Assembly: GCF_002844195.1 (NCBI RefSeq)
Contig: NZ_PEND01000002.1
Location: 248,001-312,000 of the forward strand
DNA from: Halegenticoccus soli
GTDB lineage: Archaea; Halobacteriota; Halobacteria; Halobacteriales; Haloferacaceae
Direction of reading: 5' to 3'
Length of the DNA: 64,000 bases
The notes beneath the pieces are model-generated. The model saw nothing but the letters and a program-made list of their open reading frames with translations, did not search any database and had not been told where the DNA came from. Of this stretch, positions 17,236-27,861 are shown piece by piece. Position 1 is the stretch's first letter; each line of letters begins with the position of its first letter. Both the position numbers and the translations under genes were made by a program.

Positions 17236-17817
17236 ATGAGTTTGGAAACAGTCGCCGAGGACATTCGAGACGAAGCCCGCGCGCGTGCGGAGGACATTCG
17301 TAGCGAGGGCGAGCGGCGCGCGGAGGAGATCGTCGCCGACGCGGAGGCGGACGCCGAGCGCATCCTGGAGGAGCGCGAGGCCGCCGCCGAGCGCCGGATC
17401 GCACAGGAACGCGAACAGGCCCTCTCCAGCGCGAAGCTCGAAGCCAAGCAGGAGCGGCTCGAGGCCCGCCGCGACGTGCTCCAGCGGGTCCGCGAGGAGG
17501 TCGAGACGGGCCTCGTCGAGCTCGACGGGACGAAGCGGGAGGAGCTCACCCGCGCGCTGCTCGACGCCGCGGCCGCCGAGTTCGACGGGGACGACGACGT
17601 CCGCGTGTACGGCCGAGCCGACGACGAGCAGCTGCTCACTTCGATCCTCGACGAGTACGACGGGTTCGGCTACGCCGGCGAGCGCGACTGTCTCGGCGGC
17701 GTCGTGGTCGAGAGCACCGCATCGCGCGTTCGGGTGAACAACACCTTCGACTCGATCCTCGAAGAGGTCTGGGAGGACAACTTGAAGGAACTGAGCGCCC
17801 GACTGTTCGAGCAATGA
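17236..17817 (+). CDS. atpE: A-type ATP synthase subunit E
   Basis: A 193-residue peripheral-stalk subunit. The N-terminal half (about 1-105) is a highly charged helix rich in Arg, Glu and Ala. The C-terminal half has the globular fold with GGVVVESTASRVRVNNTFDS (about 154-173). It starts 22 bases after atpK and its stop codon overlaps the atpC start (ATGA), placing it in a tightly packed run of genes. Confidence 0.95.
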   Translation: MSLETVAEDIRDEARARAEDIRSEGERRAEEIVADAEADAERILEEREAAAERRIAQEREQALSSAKLEAKQERLEARRDVLQRVREEVETGLVELDGTKREELTRALLDAAAAEFDGDDDVRVYGRADDEQLLTSILDEYDGFGYAGERDCLGGVVVESTASRVRVNNTFDSILEEVWEDNLKELSARLFEQ

Positions 17818-18860
17818 GCGCCGCCGGGAGCTCCAATCCGGAGTACGTCAACGCCCGCGTCCGAGCGCGACGCGGCGCGCTGTACAGCGACGAGGAGTAC
17901 CGCAAGCTGGTCCGGATGGGCCCCGCCGAGATCGCCCGGTTCATGGAGGAGTCGGAGTACGAAACCGAGATCAACGCCCTCGGCGCGCGATACTCCGGCG
18001 TCGACCTCATCGAGTACGCGCTGAACCGCAACCTCGCAAAGCAGTTCGACGACATCCTCGACTGGGCGGACGGTCGGCTGTACGACCTCATCGCCCGCTA
18101 CCTGCGGAAGTTCGACGCCTGGAACGTGAAGACGGTGCTCCGGGGGCTGTACTCGGATCTCGACCGGCAGGCGATCGAGGACGACCTCATCCGCGCCGGC
18201 GAGTTCGACGAGCGGCTCGTCAACCGGCTGCTCGAAGCGGGCTCCATCGAGGAGGCCGTCGACCTCCTCGACCGGACGATGTTCGGCGACGCGCTCGCCG
18301 AGGCGTACGAGGACTACGAGGACACCGGCGTGCTCGTGCCGCTCGAAAACGCGGTCGACCGCGCGTTCTACGAGAACCTCCTCGACGGGCTCGTCGTCGA
18401 CGAGGCCACCCAGCAGTACCGGGAGTTCCTGCGCGCGGAGATCGACTTCCGCAACGCGCGGAACGCCCTCCGGCTCGCCCGGAGCGGCGCGGAGATCGAC
18501 CCCTCGGAGTACTACATCGAGGGCGGCAAGCTCTTCAGAGCCGCCGAGCTCTCGACGCTGGCGCAGAACGCCGACGAGCTCGTGTCGCGCATCCGCGAGA
18601 GCTCGTACGGCGACGACCTCTCGGCGGCGATCGACGAGCTGGAGCGCGCAGACAGCCTCATCCGCTTCGAGCGGGCGCTCGAAGCGGCGCTGCTCGAATA
18701 CTCCGATACCCTGGGGTACGTGTTCCCGCTGTCGGTGACGCCGATCATCTCGTACATCCTCGCGAAGGAGCGCGAGGTGGAGAACATCCGCGCCATCGCC
18801 CGCGGCCGGGAGGCCGGCCTCGACGCGGACGAGATCGAAGACGAACTGGTGATACTATGA
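17814..18860 (+). CDS. atpC: A-type ATP synthase subunit C
   Basis: A 348-residue subunit that couples the central stalk to the proteolipid ring (the homologue of V-ATPase subunit d). It is helical throughout, with family segments such as [18 protein letters not shown] at the start and [20 protein letters not shown] near the end. It overlaps atpE and atpF by four bases each (ATGA), indicating coupled translation within the operon. Confidence 0.95.
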   Translation: MSAAGSSNPEYVNARVRARRGALYSDEEYRKLVRMGPAEIARFMEESEYETEINALGARYSGVDLIEYALNRNLAKQFDDILDWADGRLYDLIARYLRKFDAWNVKTVLRGLYSDLDRQAIEDDLIRAGEFDERLVNRLLEAGSIEEAVDLLDRTMFGDALAEAYEDYEDTGVLVPLENAVDRAFYENLLDGLVVDEATQQYREFLRAEIDFRNARNALRLARSGAEIDPSEYYIEGGKLFRAAELSTLAQNADELVSRIRESSYGDDLSAAIDELERADSLIRFERALEAALLEYSDTLGYVFPLSVTPIISYILAKEREVENIRAIARGREAGLDADEIEDELVIL

Positions 18861-19186
18861 GTCAGGAGATCGCCGTGGTCGGCAGTCCCGACTTCACCAC
18901 CGGGTTCCGCCTCGCGGGCGTCCGCAAGTTCGAGAACGTCCCCGAGGAGGAAAAGGACGAGCGGCTCGACGACGCGGTCGAGCGAACGCTCGCGGACGAC
19001 GACGTCGGCATCGTCGTGATGCACGACGGCGACCTCGATCACCTCTCCCGGAACGTCCGGCAGGCGGTCGAGACCAGCATCGAGCCGACGCTCGTCACCC
19101 TCGGTGGCGGCGCGGGCAGCGGCGGCCTGCGCGAACAGATCAAACGAGCTATCGGCATCGACCTCATGGAGGAAGACAACGAATGA
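18857..19186 (+). CDS. atpF: A-type ATP synthase subunit F
   Basis: A 109-residue central-stalk subunit ([20 protein letters not shown]) with the Rossmann-like fold of the family: an alternating beta-alpha pattern, [14 protein letters not shown] in the middle and an acidic tail ending MEEDNE. It overlaps atpC upstream and atpA downstream by four bases each. Confidence 0.95.
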   Translation: MSQEIAVVGSPDFTTGFRLAGVRKFENVPEEEKDERLDDAVERTLADDDVGIVVMHDGDLDHLSRNVRQAVETSIEPTLVTLGGGAGSGGLREQIKRAIGIDLMEEDNE

Positions 19187-20943
19187 GTCAGGCAACACAG
19201 GAGACCGTCCGCGAGGACGGTGTCATTCAGAGCGTGAGTGGTCCGGTCGTGACCGCCCGCGACCTCGACGCCCGGATGAACGACGTCGTCTACGTCGGCG
19301 ACGAAGGGCTGATGGGCGAGGTCATCGAGATCGAGGGCGACCTCACGACCATTCAGGTGTACGAGGAGACGTCCGGCGTCGGCCCCGGCGAACCCGTCGA
19401 GAACACGGGCGAGCCGCTGACGGTCGACCTCGGACCCGGCCTCCTGGACACGATCTACGACGGCGTCCAGCGGCCGCTGGACGTGCTGGAGAGCAAGATG
19501 AACAGCGCCTTCCTCGACCGCGGCGTCGACGCGCCCGGCATCGAGATGGACAAGAAGTGGGAGTTCGTCCCCGAGGTCGAGGTCGGCGACGCGGTCGAGC
19601 CCGGCGACGTCGTCGGCGTCGTCGAGGAGACGGTCACCATCGACCACAAGGTGATGGTGCCGCCGAACTTCGAGGGCGGCGAGGTCGCGAGCGTCGAGGA
19701 GGGCGCGTTCACCGTCACCGAGACGGTCGTCGAACTCGACAACGGCGAGGAGATCACGATGCACCAGGAGTGGCCGGTCCGCGAGGCCCGCCCGTCGGCG
19801 GACAAGAAGACGCCGCGGACGCCGCTCGTCTCCGGACAGCGCATCCTCGACGGCCTCTTCCCCATCGCCAAGGGCGGGACGGCCGCCATCCCCGGCCCGT
19901 TCGGCTCCGGGAAGACGGTCACCCAGCACCAGCTCGCCAAGTACGCGGACGCGGACATCATCGTCTACGTCGGCTGCGGCGAGCGCGGCAACGAGATGAC
20001 CGAGGTGATCGAGGACTTCCCCGAGCTGGAGGACCCGACGACCGGCAACCCGCTCATGGCCCGGACGTCGCTCATCGCCAACACGTCGAACATGCCCGTG
20101 GCCGCGCGCGAGTCGTGCATCTACACGGGGATCACCATCGCGGAGTTCTACCGCGACATGGGGTACGACGTGGCGCTCATGGCCGACTCCACCTCGCGGT
20201 GGGCGGAGGCGATGCGCGAGATCTCCTCCCGGCTGGAGGAGATGCCCGGCGAGGAGGGGTACCCGGCGTACCTCGCCGCGCGCCTCTCGGAGTTCTACGA
20301 GCGCGCCGGCTACTACGTGAACATCAACGGCACGGAGGGGTCGGTCTCCGCCATCGGCGCGGTCTCGCCGCCGGGCGGTGACTTCTCCGAGCCGGTCACC
20401 CAGAACACGCTGCGCATCGTCAAGACGTTCTGGGCGCTGGACGCCGACCTCGCGGAGCGGCGTCACTTCCCGGCGATCAACTGGAACGAGTCCTACTCGC
20501 TGTACAAGGACCAGCTCGACCCGTGGTTCATCGAGAACGTCGCCGACGACTGGGCCGAAGAGCGCCAGTGGGCGGTCGACGTGCTCGACGAGGAGGACGA
20601 GCTCCAGGAGATCGTCCAGCTCGTCGGCAAGGACGCCCTGCCGGAGGACCAGCAGCTCACCCTCGACGTCGCGCGGTACCTCCGCGAGGCGTACCTCCAG
20701 CAGAACGCGTTCCACGACGTGGACACCTACTGCCCGCCGGAGAAGACGTACCTGATCCTGACCGCCATCCACACCTACCACGACGAGGCGTTCAGGGCGC
20801 TCGACGCGGGCGTCCCCGTCGAGGAGGTCACGGCGATCGACGCCGCGCCGCGCATCAACCGCATCGGCGTTCAGGAGAACTACGAGGAGTACGTGGCGGA
20901 GCTCAAAGAGGAGATCACGGAGCAACTCCGGGAGCTGTACTAA
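19183..20943 (+). CDS. atpA: A-type ATP synthase catalytic subunit A
   Basis: A 586-residue catalytic subunit. The P-loop is GPFGSGKT (238-245), followed by [17 protein letters not shown]. The large insertion typical of A/V-type A subunits (about residues 110-200) is present. There is no intein, although atpA is a known intein site in some archaea. Its TAA stop overlaps the ATG of atpB by one base. Confidence 0.97.
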   Translation: MSQATQETVREDGVIQSVSGPVVTARDLDARMNDVVYVGDEGLMGEVIEIEGDLTTIQVYEETSGVGPGEPVENTGEPLTVDLGPGLLDTIYDGVQRPLDVLESKMNSAFLDRGVDAPGIEMDKKWEFVPEVEVGDAVEPGDVVGVVEETVTIDHKVMVPPNFEGGEVASVEEGAFTVTETVVELDNGEEITMHQEWPVREARPSADKKTPRTPLVSGQRILDGLFPIAKGGTAAIPGPFGSGKTVTQHQLAKYADADIIVYVGCGERGNEMTEVIEDFPELEDPTTGNPLMARTSLIANTSNMPVAARESCIYTGITIAEFYRDMGYDVALMADSTSRWAEAMREISSRLEEMPGEEGYPAYLAARLSEFYERAGYYVNINGTEGSVSAIGAVSPPGGDFSEPVTQNTLRIVKTFWALDADLAERRHFPAINWNESYSLYKDQLDPWFIENVADDWAEERQWAVDVLDEEDELQEIVQLVGKDALPEDQQLTLDVARYLREAYLQQNAFHDVDTYCPPEKTYLILTAIHTYHDEAFRALDAGVPVEEVTAIDAAPRINRIGVQENYEEYVAELKEEITEQLRELY

Positions 20944-22370
20944 TGAAAGAGTACCAGACCATCACCGAGATCAGCGGTCCGCTGGTGTTCGCCGAGGTCG
21001 ACGAGCCGATCGGCTACGACGAGATCGTCGAGATCGAGACGCCGAACGGCGAGACCAAGCGCGGGCAGATCCTCGAATCCTCGGAGGGCCTCGTGGCCAT
21101 CCAGGTGTTCGAGGGGACCACCGGCATCGACAAGAACGCGTCCGTCCGCTTCGTCGGCGAGACGCTGAAGATGCCCGTCACCGAGGACCTCCTCGGGCGG
21201 GTTCTCGACGGCTCCGGCCAGCCCATCGACGGCGGCCCGGAGATCGTCCCCGAGGAGCGCCACGACATCGTCGGCGCCGCGATCAACCCCGTCTCGCGGG
21301 AGTACCCCGAGGAGTTCATCCAGACGGGCGTGTCCGTCATCGACGGGATGAACACTCTCGTGCGCGGGCAGAAGCTGCCGATCTTCTCCGGGTCGGGGCT
21401 GCCGCACAACGAGCTCGCGCTCCAGATCGCGCGGCAGGCGACCGTGCCGGAAGAGGCGGCAGAGGGAGACGAAGGCGGCTCCGAGTTCGCGGTGATCTTC
21501 GGCGCGATGGGGATCACGGCCGAGGAGGCCAACGAGTTCATGGAGGACTTCGAGCGCACCGGCGCGCTGGAGCGCTCCGTGGTCTTCATGAACCTCGCGG
21601 ACGACCCCGCCGTCGAGCGGACCGTCACGCCGCGGATGGCGCTGACGACCGCCGAGTACCTCGCCTTCGAGAAGGACTACCACGTGCTGGTCATCCTCAC
21701 GGACATGACCAACTACTGCGAGGCGCTGCGCGAGATCGGCGCGGCGCGCGAGGAGGTGCCCGGCCGACGCGGGTACCCCGGGTACATGTACACCGACCTG
21801 GCGCAGCTGTACGAGCGCGCGGGCCGGATCGAGGGCCGCGAGGGCTCCGTCACGCAGATCCCCATCCTCACGATGCCCGGCGACGACGACACCCACCCGA
21901 TCCCGGACCTCACCGGGTACATCACGGAGGGGCAGATCTACGTCGACCGCGGCCTGAACAGCCAGGGCATCCAGCCGCCGATCAACCCGCTGCCGAGCCT
22001 GTCGCGGCTGATGGACGACGGGATCGGCGAGGGGCTCACCCGCGAGGACCACGCCGACGTCTCAGACCAGATGTACGCGGCGTACGCCGAGGGCGAGGAC
22101 CTCCGCGACCTCGTGAACATCGTCGGCCGCGAGGCGCTGTCGGAGCGCGACAACAAGTACCTCGACTTCGCCGACCGTTTCGAGACGGAGTTCGTCGACC
22201 AGGGCTTCGACACGAACCGGTCCATCGAGGAGACGCTGGACATCGGCTGGGAGCTCCTCTCGATGTTCCCGAAGGCCGAACTCAACCGCGTCGACGAGGA
22301 GTTCATCGAGAGGTACTACGTCGAGTCCGAAGCCGAGGCGGAAGAGGAAGCCGTCGAGGCCCAGGCCTGA
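20943..22370 (+). CDS. atpB: A-type ATP synthase regulatory subunit B
   Basis: A 475-residue B subunit, the non-catalytic partner of atpA in the A3B3 head. It starts [20 protein letters not shown] and carries the conserved [18 protein letters not shown] region where a catalytic P-loop would otherwise be. An acidic tail ([13 protein letters not shown]) reflects the halophilic proteome. Co-directional transcription ends here: the next gene is on the opposite strand and atpD lies 2 kb further on. Confidence 0.97.
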   Translation: MKEYQTITEISGPLVFAEVDEPIGYDEIVEIETPNGETKRGQILESSEGLVAIQVFEGTTGIDKNASVRFVGETLKMPVTEDLLGRVLDGSGQPIDGGPEIVPEERHDIVGAAINPVSREYPEEFIQTGVSVIDGMNTLVRGQKLPIFSGSGLPHNELALQIARQATVPEEAAEGDEGGSEFAVIFGAMGITAEEANEFMEDFERTGALERSVVFMNLADDPAVERTVTPRMALTTAEYLAFEKDYHVLVILTDMTNYCEALREIGAAREEVPGRRGYPGYMYTDLAQLYERAGRIEGREGSVTQIPILTMPGDDDTHPIPDLTGYITEGQIYVDRGLNSQGIQPPINPLPSLSRLMDDGIGEGLTREDHADVSDQMYAAYAEGEDLRDLVNIVGREALSERDNKYLDFADRFETEFVDQGFDTNRSIEETLDIGWELLSMFPKAELNRVDEEFIERYYVESEAEAEEEAVEAQA

Positions 22371-22440
22371 GCGGACTCCCTTCTTTCCCTTTCGTTTCTG
22401 TCCCGACGAGCGTCCGCGCGCGGGAGCGGTCGCGCTCCGC

Positions 22441-24156
22441 TCAGAAGCCGTACGTCGCCTCCGCGGCGGCGGGGACGGGTTCGAGATCCGGATCCGCCAG
22501 CACGCGGTCGCGCCAGATCGCGTAGGTCAGCAGGTTCCACGACTGGCGGCCGCTGCCTTCGAGCGCCCGCTTTCGCATCCGATCCGGGACGAACTCGGGG
22601 GCCTCGTACTTCTCGAAGGCGTTCCGAAGCGCCCCCTCCGCGCGGTACCGGCGGAAGGGGAGGATGCCCGCGCCCTTCTCCTTGCCGGCGTCGTAGGCGG
22701 GAAGCCGGCGTTCGAGGAGCTCCTTGAGGAGGTACTTCGGTTCCAGGTCGCGGATCCCGCGAAGTCCCCGGATGTACCGTCGCTCGACCGGGATCGACAG
22801 CGAACACCGCGTCGCGGTCTCCGTGTCGAACGGCGTGAGGAGCGGCTTGCCGTGCGCGTGCGCGAGCTGCCGGTACCGGCTTCCGATCCGGTGGCCGTAG
22901 AGGCTGGCGAGGTTGGCGTACTCGATCGGCCCGGCGAACCCGCCGCCCGCCGCGCCCGCGTCGACGACCCTGTTCCGGACGTAGTTCACGAGCCGCCGGC
23001 ACCGCTGGGCGACGAGATCCTCCCCAAGGAACTCGCCGACGAGCGAGGGCTCCGTGTATGCCGCGACCCGCTGGGGGTACGACTCGGGGTCGGCCGGATC
23101 CCGCCCGAGCTGATCCGACACCGTCAGCAGGGCCCGGAGCGGGGATCTGATCCGCTCGGGCGCGCGGGCGGCGGCGACGCCCACGCCGGGCAGCGAAAGC
23201 GCGGGTTCGAGCCACGAGGCGATCCGGGCGCTCTTCGTCCCGCCCATCCCGAAGAGCGCGTCGGCGCCGACCGCCATGAGGTACGTCCCCGCCTCCCCGC
23301 GTCGCAGCCCCTGCTCGACCAGCACCGTCGGAAACGCGTAGGAGGGCGACCCGAGCGCCTCGATCCCCGTCTCCGCGTGCGCGAGCACGTCGCCCTCGTC
23401 GAGCAGGAGCTGCCGGTGGTGCGCGCCGAGCAGTTCGGCGGCCTCCTCGGCGTACTCGATCTCGTATGCGTACTCCGGCGAGTCGATCCCGACCGAGAGC
23501 GCGGTCGCGTCGTCGAGGTACGTGTGCGTCAGCGTCGAGTCGACGCCGCCGGAAAAGAGGTTGACGAGCCGCTCGTCGTCGCCCGGAGACGAGAGCAGCC
23601 CGGCGAGCGCCCCGTCGATCGCGTCGACCGCGCGCGAGGGGCGGATCGACTCGGCCGCCCGAATCCGATCCGAGAGGGCCGTCTCGCGTTCGTCGGTCTC
23701 GCCGTCCCATCGGAGCCACTCGCCCTGGCCGAGCAGGCGGATCCCCGACACGAAGGAGCCGGGCGCGATCGGGGCCCGAAAGAGCAGGTGGTCAGCCGCG
23801 GCCCGCGGCGAGACGATCCGGTCTTCGACCGAGAGGCGGGAGAGGGCGGTCCGGAAGTGATCCGCGAGGACGGCGGTTCCCTCGGAGTCTTCGAGGTAGT
23901 AGAGTTCGCGGGTCGCCGTCGGGCTCCGGTACCCGTACGCCCGCTCCGCGTGGTCGCCGTCGGTCGACACGTGGACGAGCACCGCGTTCTCGGCGACGTC
24001 GCCGACGCGACCCTGCACTTCGGCCACGGACTCCGCGTCGCGCACGAGCCGCTCCAGCGCGCCGGGATCGAACGCCGAGACGAACCAGCGGCCGTCGTCC
24101 GTGTCGACGACGCGCGCCCGCGGATCGGAGAGAGAGACGAGAAGCTCCTCTGTCAT
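22441..24156 (-). CDS. Asparagine synthase-like protein without the N-terminal Cys
   Basis: A 571-residue protein. The C-terminal domain is asparagine synthase-like, with the PP-loop SGGVDS at 202-207 that binds ATP. The N-terminal 190 residues resemble the glutamine amidotransferase domain but begin MTEELL, lacking the catalytic Cys2 of true AsnB, so the protein probably cannot use glutamine there. It may adenylate and amidate a different carboxylate or take ammonia; that is inference. It lies antisense between atpB and atpD. A TATA-like TACTAATA (24180-24187, minus strand) precedes the ATG. Confidence 0.8.
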   Translation of the reverse strand: MTEELLVSLSDPRARVVDTDDGRWFVSAFDPGALERLVRDAESVAEVQGRVGDVAENAVLVHVSTDGDHAERAYGYRSPTATRELYYLEDSEGTAVLADHFRTALSRLSVEDRIVSPRAAADHLLFRAPIAPGSFVSGIRLLGQGEWLRWDGETDERETALSDRIRAAESIRPSRAVDAIDGALAGLLSSPGDDERLVNLFSGGVDSTLTHTYLDDATALSVGIDSPEYAYEIEYAEEAAELLGAHHRQLLLDEGDVLAHAETGIEALGSPSYAFPTVLVEQGLRRGEAGTYLMAVGADALFGMGGTKSARIASWLEPALSLPGVGVAAARAPERIRSPLRALLTVSDQLGRDPADPESYPQRVAAYTEPSLVGEFLGEDLVAQRCRRLVNYVRNRVVDAGAAGGGFAGPIEYANLASLYGHRIGSRYRQLAHAHGKPLLTPFDTETATRCSLSIPVERRYIRGLRGIRDLEPKYLLKELLERRLPAYDAGKEKGAGILPFRRYRAEGALRNAFEKYEAPEFVPDRMRKRALEGSGRQSWNLLTYAIWRDRVLADPDLEPVPAAAEATYGF

Positions 24157-24387
24157 GTTTCCCCTCTAGTCCGCGACGAGTATTAGTATGAGCGGGATAA
24201 GCGAAACCGGCGGTCCGCGCTTCAGCCGAGCGCTCGTCGGCTCGCCCCCGGACCGCCCTCTCCCGCCGCTTCGATCGTCCCGGAAGCGTCGAACTCCGGG
24301 CCGGGCGGGCGGGACGGCGGCGGTCGCGCCGCCCCCGTGGCCGACTGTAAAAGATTATCTGTGCCCGTCGACAAACGTCCCGTAATA

Positions 24388-25083
24388 ATGGCCGAAGACG
24401 TCAAACCGACCCGCAAAAACCTCATGGAGATCGAGGACCGCATCGAGCTCTCCGAGCGCGGTCACGACACGCTGGAACAGAAGCGTGACGGCCTCATCAT
24501 GGAGTTCATGGACATCCTCGACCAGGCGCAGGACGTGCGGGCCGGCCTCAACGAGGACTACGAGCGCGCTCAGCGGACCATCAACATGGCGCGCGCGATG
24601 GAGGGGGACGTTGCGGTCCGCGGTGCCGCCGCCGCGCTCAAGGAGCACCCCGAGATCACGACCCAGTCGAAGAACATCATGGGCGTCGTCGTCCCGCAGA
24701 TCGAGTCGAGCCGGGTGAAAAAGAGCCTCGACCAGCGGGGCTACGGCCTGCTCGGCACCAGCGCGCGCATCGACGAGGCCGCGGAGGCCTACGAGCAGCT
24801 GCTCGAATCGATCATCCTCGCGGCGGAGGTCGAGACGGCGATGAAGAAGATGCTGGAGGAGATCGAGACGACGAAGCGCCGGGTGAACGCGCTCGAGTTC
24901 AAGGTGCTCCCGGACCTGTACGACAACAAGGAGTACATCGAACAGAAGCTCGAAGAGCAGGAGCGCGAGGAGATCTTCCGCCTGAAGAAGATCAAGGCCA
25001 AGAAGGAAGAAGAGGAGAAGGAGCAGGAGGAGGCCGAAAAGGCGGCCGCGAAGGAGCCCGAGACGGTCGTCGCGGACGACTGA
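24388..25083 (+). CDS. atpD: A-type ATP synthase subunit D
   Basis: A 231-residue central-stalk subunit ([20 protein letters not shown]). It is made of long helices, with the conserved R/E-rich C-terminal coil ([18 protein letters not shown]) and an acidic/lysine tail. It is separated from atpB by the opposing asparagine-synthase-like gene and must therefore have its own promoter. A TATA-like AAAGATTATC lies about 28-37 bases upstream. Subunits A to K sit upstream, so expression needs coordination across two transcripts. Confidence 0.95.
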   Translation: MAEDVKPTRKNLMEIEDRIELSERGHDTLEQKRDGLIMEFMDILDQAQDVRAGLNEDYERAQRTINMARAMEGDVAVRGAAAALKEHPEITTQSKNIMGVVVPQIESSRVKKSLDQRGYGLLGTSARIDEAAEAYEQLLESIILAAEVETAMKKMLEEIETTKRRVNALEFKVLPDLYDNKEYIEQKLEEQEREEIFRLKKIKAKKEEEEKEQEEAEKAAAKEPETVVADD

Positions 25084-25231
25084 TCCCGTCCGCCATCCCG
25101 TGCGCCTGCCACTCTCGCTTCCGTTTTCGCTCTCGTCCCTCCGAACGCGTCTCGGCGACACCTTCCGGCCGCGGGGGAGGGAGACCCCACCGACGACGGA
25201 GAAACCGAAGCAAACGGAGCAACCACCGACC

Positions 25232-25621
25232 ATGAACTGTCCACACTGCGGCGTCGAAACGGTGTCCTTCGCCGTTCCGGAACGGCTCCGAGCGCACGCG
25301 CCCGAGGAGTCGGCGGCGGCCGCCCTGTGTCCCGACTGTCTCCGCGTGTACCCGGCCGAGGAGGCCGCTTCCGACCCCGACTTCGCGCGCGTCGGCGATT
25401 TCTTCCCCCGGGGCGAGGCAGGGGCGGCGATGGCGCTCCTGCTCGGCCTGCTCGACTCCCTCGCGCTCAACCGCGCCGCGATCGAGGCGCTCAGCGCGCG
25501 GACGGAGAGCGCGGGCGACGATCCGCTCCTCACGCTCGACCGGCTGGCCGAAGCCGGCGACGTCGACCCGCACTTCGACCTCGACCGCCGCAGGACGCAG
25601 CTCGAACAGCTGCTCGATTGA
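25232..25621 (+). CDS. Small zinc-ribbon protein (DUF6276-like)
   Basis: A 129-residue protein beginning MNCPHCGVETVSFAVPE, with a second CPDC about 30 residues later. The two CxxC pairs (near 3-6 and 33-36) form a likely zinc ribbon. The rest is helical and acidic, ending in RRTQLEQLLD. I recognise it as a haloarchaeal family, probably DUF6276 (name from memory), of unknown role. It follows atpD in the same direction after 148 bases and could be co-transcribed. Confidence 0.7.
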   Translation: MNCPHCGVETVSFAVPERLRAHAPEESAAAALCPDCLRVYPAEEAASDPDFARVGDFFPRGEAGAAMALLLGLLDSLALNRAAIEALSARTESAGDDPLLTLDRLAEAGDVDPHFDLDRRRTQLEQLLD

Positions 25622-25630
25622 CGACCCGAC

Positions 25631-25693
25631 GGTCCTCGTCGAATCGCCGACGATCCTCATCGAGTCGCCGACGGTTCTCGTCGAATCGTCGGC
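25631..25693. repeat. 21-bp imperfect tandem repeat, three copies
   Basis: Three units of the form GGTCCTCGTCGAATCGCCGAC start at 25631, 25652 and 25673, differing at a few bases each. They lie in the intergenic region immediately downstream of the zinc-ribbon gene. The third copy is truncated by one base. No coding role is apparent. Confidence 0.6.
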
Positions 25694-25838
25694 CGCGGGC
25701 GGTTCTGCGACCGGGTCGCCCTCCGGTTCGGCTTCGGGACGACCTTCTTCGGAAACGTATTTGTATCTGTGTTCACGCCGTGCGCGGTCGCGCACGAGGT
25801 GAGGTGATAACGGTTGTATTTCCAACACGTACGTGGCA

Positions 25839-26396
25839 ATGTCCGTCATCTCCCCCGAACGCGTCCCCCCTCGCAGATCCCGTCGTCCGTCCCGCTCTCG
25901 GCGCGCGCTCGAACGGTCGGAGGTCTACGAGGTCCTCCGGAACGAACGCCGTCGGCGCGTGATACGGCGGCTCCGGGCGACGGACTCGACGACGCTGTCG
26001 GAGCTGTCGGAGCGGATCGCTGCCGCCGAGGCCGGGGAGTCGCCGCCGCGGCGCGTCCACCACAGCGTGTACGCGACGCTCCACCAGACGCACCTCCCGA
26101 AGCTCGACTCGCTCGGCGTGGTCGCGTACGACGCGGACGAGAAGACGATCCGCCGCGGACCGGCCGCGGACCCCGTGATCGCGTTCATGGACGCGACCCC
26201 GCGCGCCGACCACCGGGGGCGGTGGGCGTGCTGGTACTTCGCGCTGGGTCTCGTCGGCCTCCTGTCCTTCGCCGCCCGCGCCGTCGGCGTCGCGCCGACG
26301 GGCGCGCTCGGCCTTGTTTACCTGCACGGCGGCCTCTTCAGCCTGCTCGCGGTCACGGCGGCGTACCGCTGCGGCAGGGTTGTCCGCCGTCGGTGA
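25839..26396 (+). CDS. Winged-helix membrane protein (DUF7344-like)
   Basis: A 185-residue protein. An Arg-rich N-terminus leads into a winged helix (about 30-115: SEVYEVLRNERRRRVIRRL, then HHSVYATLHQTHLPKLDSLG), followed by two membrane segments (about 130-150 and 160-180). This is the architecture of the haloarchaeal DUF7344 group, thought to be membrane-tethered regulators; the family name is from memory. ATG at 25839 is preferred to a GTG two codons upstream. It converges on the aRF1 gene with 25 bases between the stops. Confidence 0.75.
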   Translation: MSVISPERVPPRRSRRPSRSRRALERSEVYEVLRNERRRRVIRRLRATDSTTLSELSERIAAAEAGESPPRRVHHSVYATLHQTHLPKLDSLGVVAYDADEKTIRRGPAADPVIAFMDATPRADHRGRWACWYFALGLVGLLSFAARAVGVAPTGALGLVYLHGGLFSLLAVTAAYRCGRVVRRR

Positions 26397-26421
26397 GCGC
26401 TCAGCGCCCGAGAGGGCCTGC

Positions 26422-27672
26422 CTAGACGCCGGTCGAGTACCGGAGAATCCCGGCGATGCCGCCGAACGCCTCGTACAGCTGTTCGCCCTTGTCGAAGTCT
26501 GTGCTGATGAACTTCGTCTCGGTGCCCCGCTGTTCGGCGATGGCCATGAGGTGCTCGATCACGTCCTCGCGCTCGCGGGGTTCGGCCGCCTCGCCGCACT
26601 CGGAGCAGGTGTGCTCCGGCGTCGAGCGGCGGCTGTCGACGACCTCGAACTCCTCGTGACCGTTCGGGCAGTCGTAGACGACCACGTCGCTCCGGAGGTC
26701 CTCGGAGAGGAGCAGCCGGTCGACCGAGCCCATGACGAGGTTCTTCCGGGTCGCCTCGAACCCGTAGGTGGCCTCCTCGCCGGTGTGGAGCTTCTCGAAG
26801 AACTCCTCCATCTGGGCCTTCTCCTGCATGACCTCCTGATCCGCCAGCACGTCCTGGGCGGCGTCGACGAGGTCGTAGAGGCCGGACTCGTCGGTGTACG
26901 CGACGTCGAACTTCCCGACCACCTTGTTCTGGATCTCGTGGTGGAGGTACCCGCCGTCGAGGAACTCGTCCTTCGTGGGGGAGGGGCCGCCGACCAGGAC
27001 GCCGTCGAGCTCGTGCCGCTTCGGGACGAACAGGTCGTTCGCCATCTCGGCGACCTCCTGGTAGAAGTTGTCGATGGCTTCGAGCCGCAGGCGGGCGAAC
27101 CGCTGGGCGGACTGCCCGCCCTTTCGCTGCTTGCCGGGGACGAGCGACGTCGTCGACTTCACCGGCTCGACGCGCTTGCCCTTCAGCCAGCCGACGTTCG
27201 CCTCGCGGCGGTCGAGGACGACCAGGCCGAACAGCCCCTTGTCGGCGAGCATCTCCTCCAGGGGCTCCGTGAGGAACGCCGAATCGCAGTGGTAGCGGAA
27301 CGACTCGACGGGCTGGGGCGGGCTTTCGAGCGCCTTCGTGACCATGGTGGTCTGCCCGCCGCCGGAGTTGACGGCGCCGCTGAAGAGGACGATCCCGTTG
27401 TCCGGGGGGTACGTGTCGTAGTACCGGAGGCGGTCCTTGATGCTCGTGAGCGCGTCCTGGACGTTCGTCCGCGTCTGCTTGGACTTGATGTTGCTCGCCT
27501 CGCTGTGCTCCTGGATCACGTGGTCGACGACGTCGGAGATCTGCTTGTCGGGGGGAATGTAGATCGTGACGAGCTGCGTCCCGGAGCCCTCGTACTCCTG
27601 GAGCTCCTCGATGACCTTCCGGAATTCGTACTTCCGTCGGTCCTCGCCCGCGTCCTCGGCGTCCGTACTCAT
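26422..27672 (-). CDS. prf1: Peptide chain release factor aRF1
   Basis: The 416-residue class I release factor that reads all three stop codons. The codon-recognition motif NIKS is at 61-64 and the peptidyl-hydrolysis GGQ at 185-187 (KQRKGGQSAQ). The C-terminal domain contains a zinc-binding CSEC-type minidomain (HTCSECGEAAEP). The open frame continues far upstream, but MSTDAEDAGEDRRKYEF is the family start. The promoter region carries GGTTACTTAC on the minus strand (27697-27706). Confidence 0.96.
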   Translation of the reverse strand: MSTDAEDAGEDRRKYEFRKVIEELQEYEGSGTQLVTIYIPPDKQISDVVDHVIQEHSEASNIKSKQTRTNVQDALTSIKDRLRYYDTYPPDNGIVLFSGAVNSGGGQTTMVTKALESPPQPVESFRYHCDSAFLTEPLEEMLADKGLFGLVVLDRREANVGWLKGKRVEPVKSTTSLVPGKQRKGGQSAQRFARLRLEAIDNFYQEVAEMANDLFVPKRHELDGVLVGGPSPTKDEFLDGGYLHHEIQNKVVGKFDVAYTDESGLYDLVDAAQDVLADQEVMQEKAQMEEFFEKLHTGEEATYGFEATRKNLVMGSVDRLLLSEDLRSDVVVYDCPNGHEEFEVVDSRRSTPEHTCSECGEAAEPREREDVIEHLMAIAEQRGTETKFISTDFDKGEQLYEAFGGIAGILRYSTGV

Positions 27673-27861
27673 TGGTGGTACTAGCCCGGCCAGCGGGTAA
27701 GTAACCTTTGACTGCCCTCGACGCCCGCTCCCGGCCCCGTCCGCGCCGATCTTCGCCCCTCGACGGTGCGTTCGGGCCGCGACGAGCGGTCGTCCGAAAC
27801 GGTTACCTACCTGTGAGTTACATTTATATGGTATTAACTGAAGAATGATAATATCCGGACC

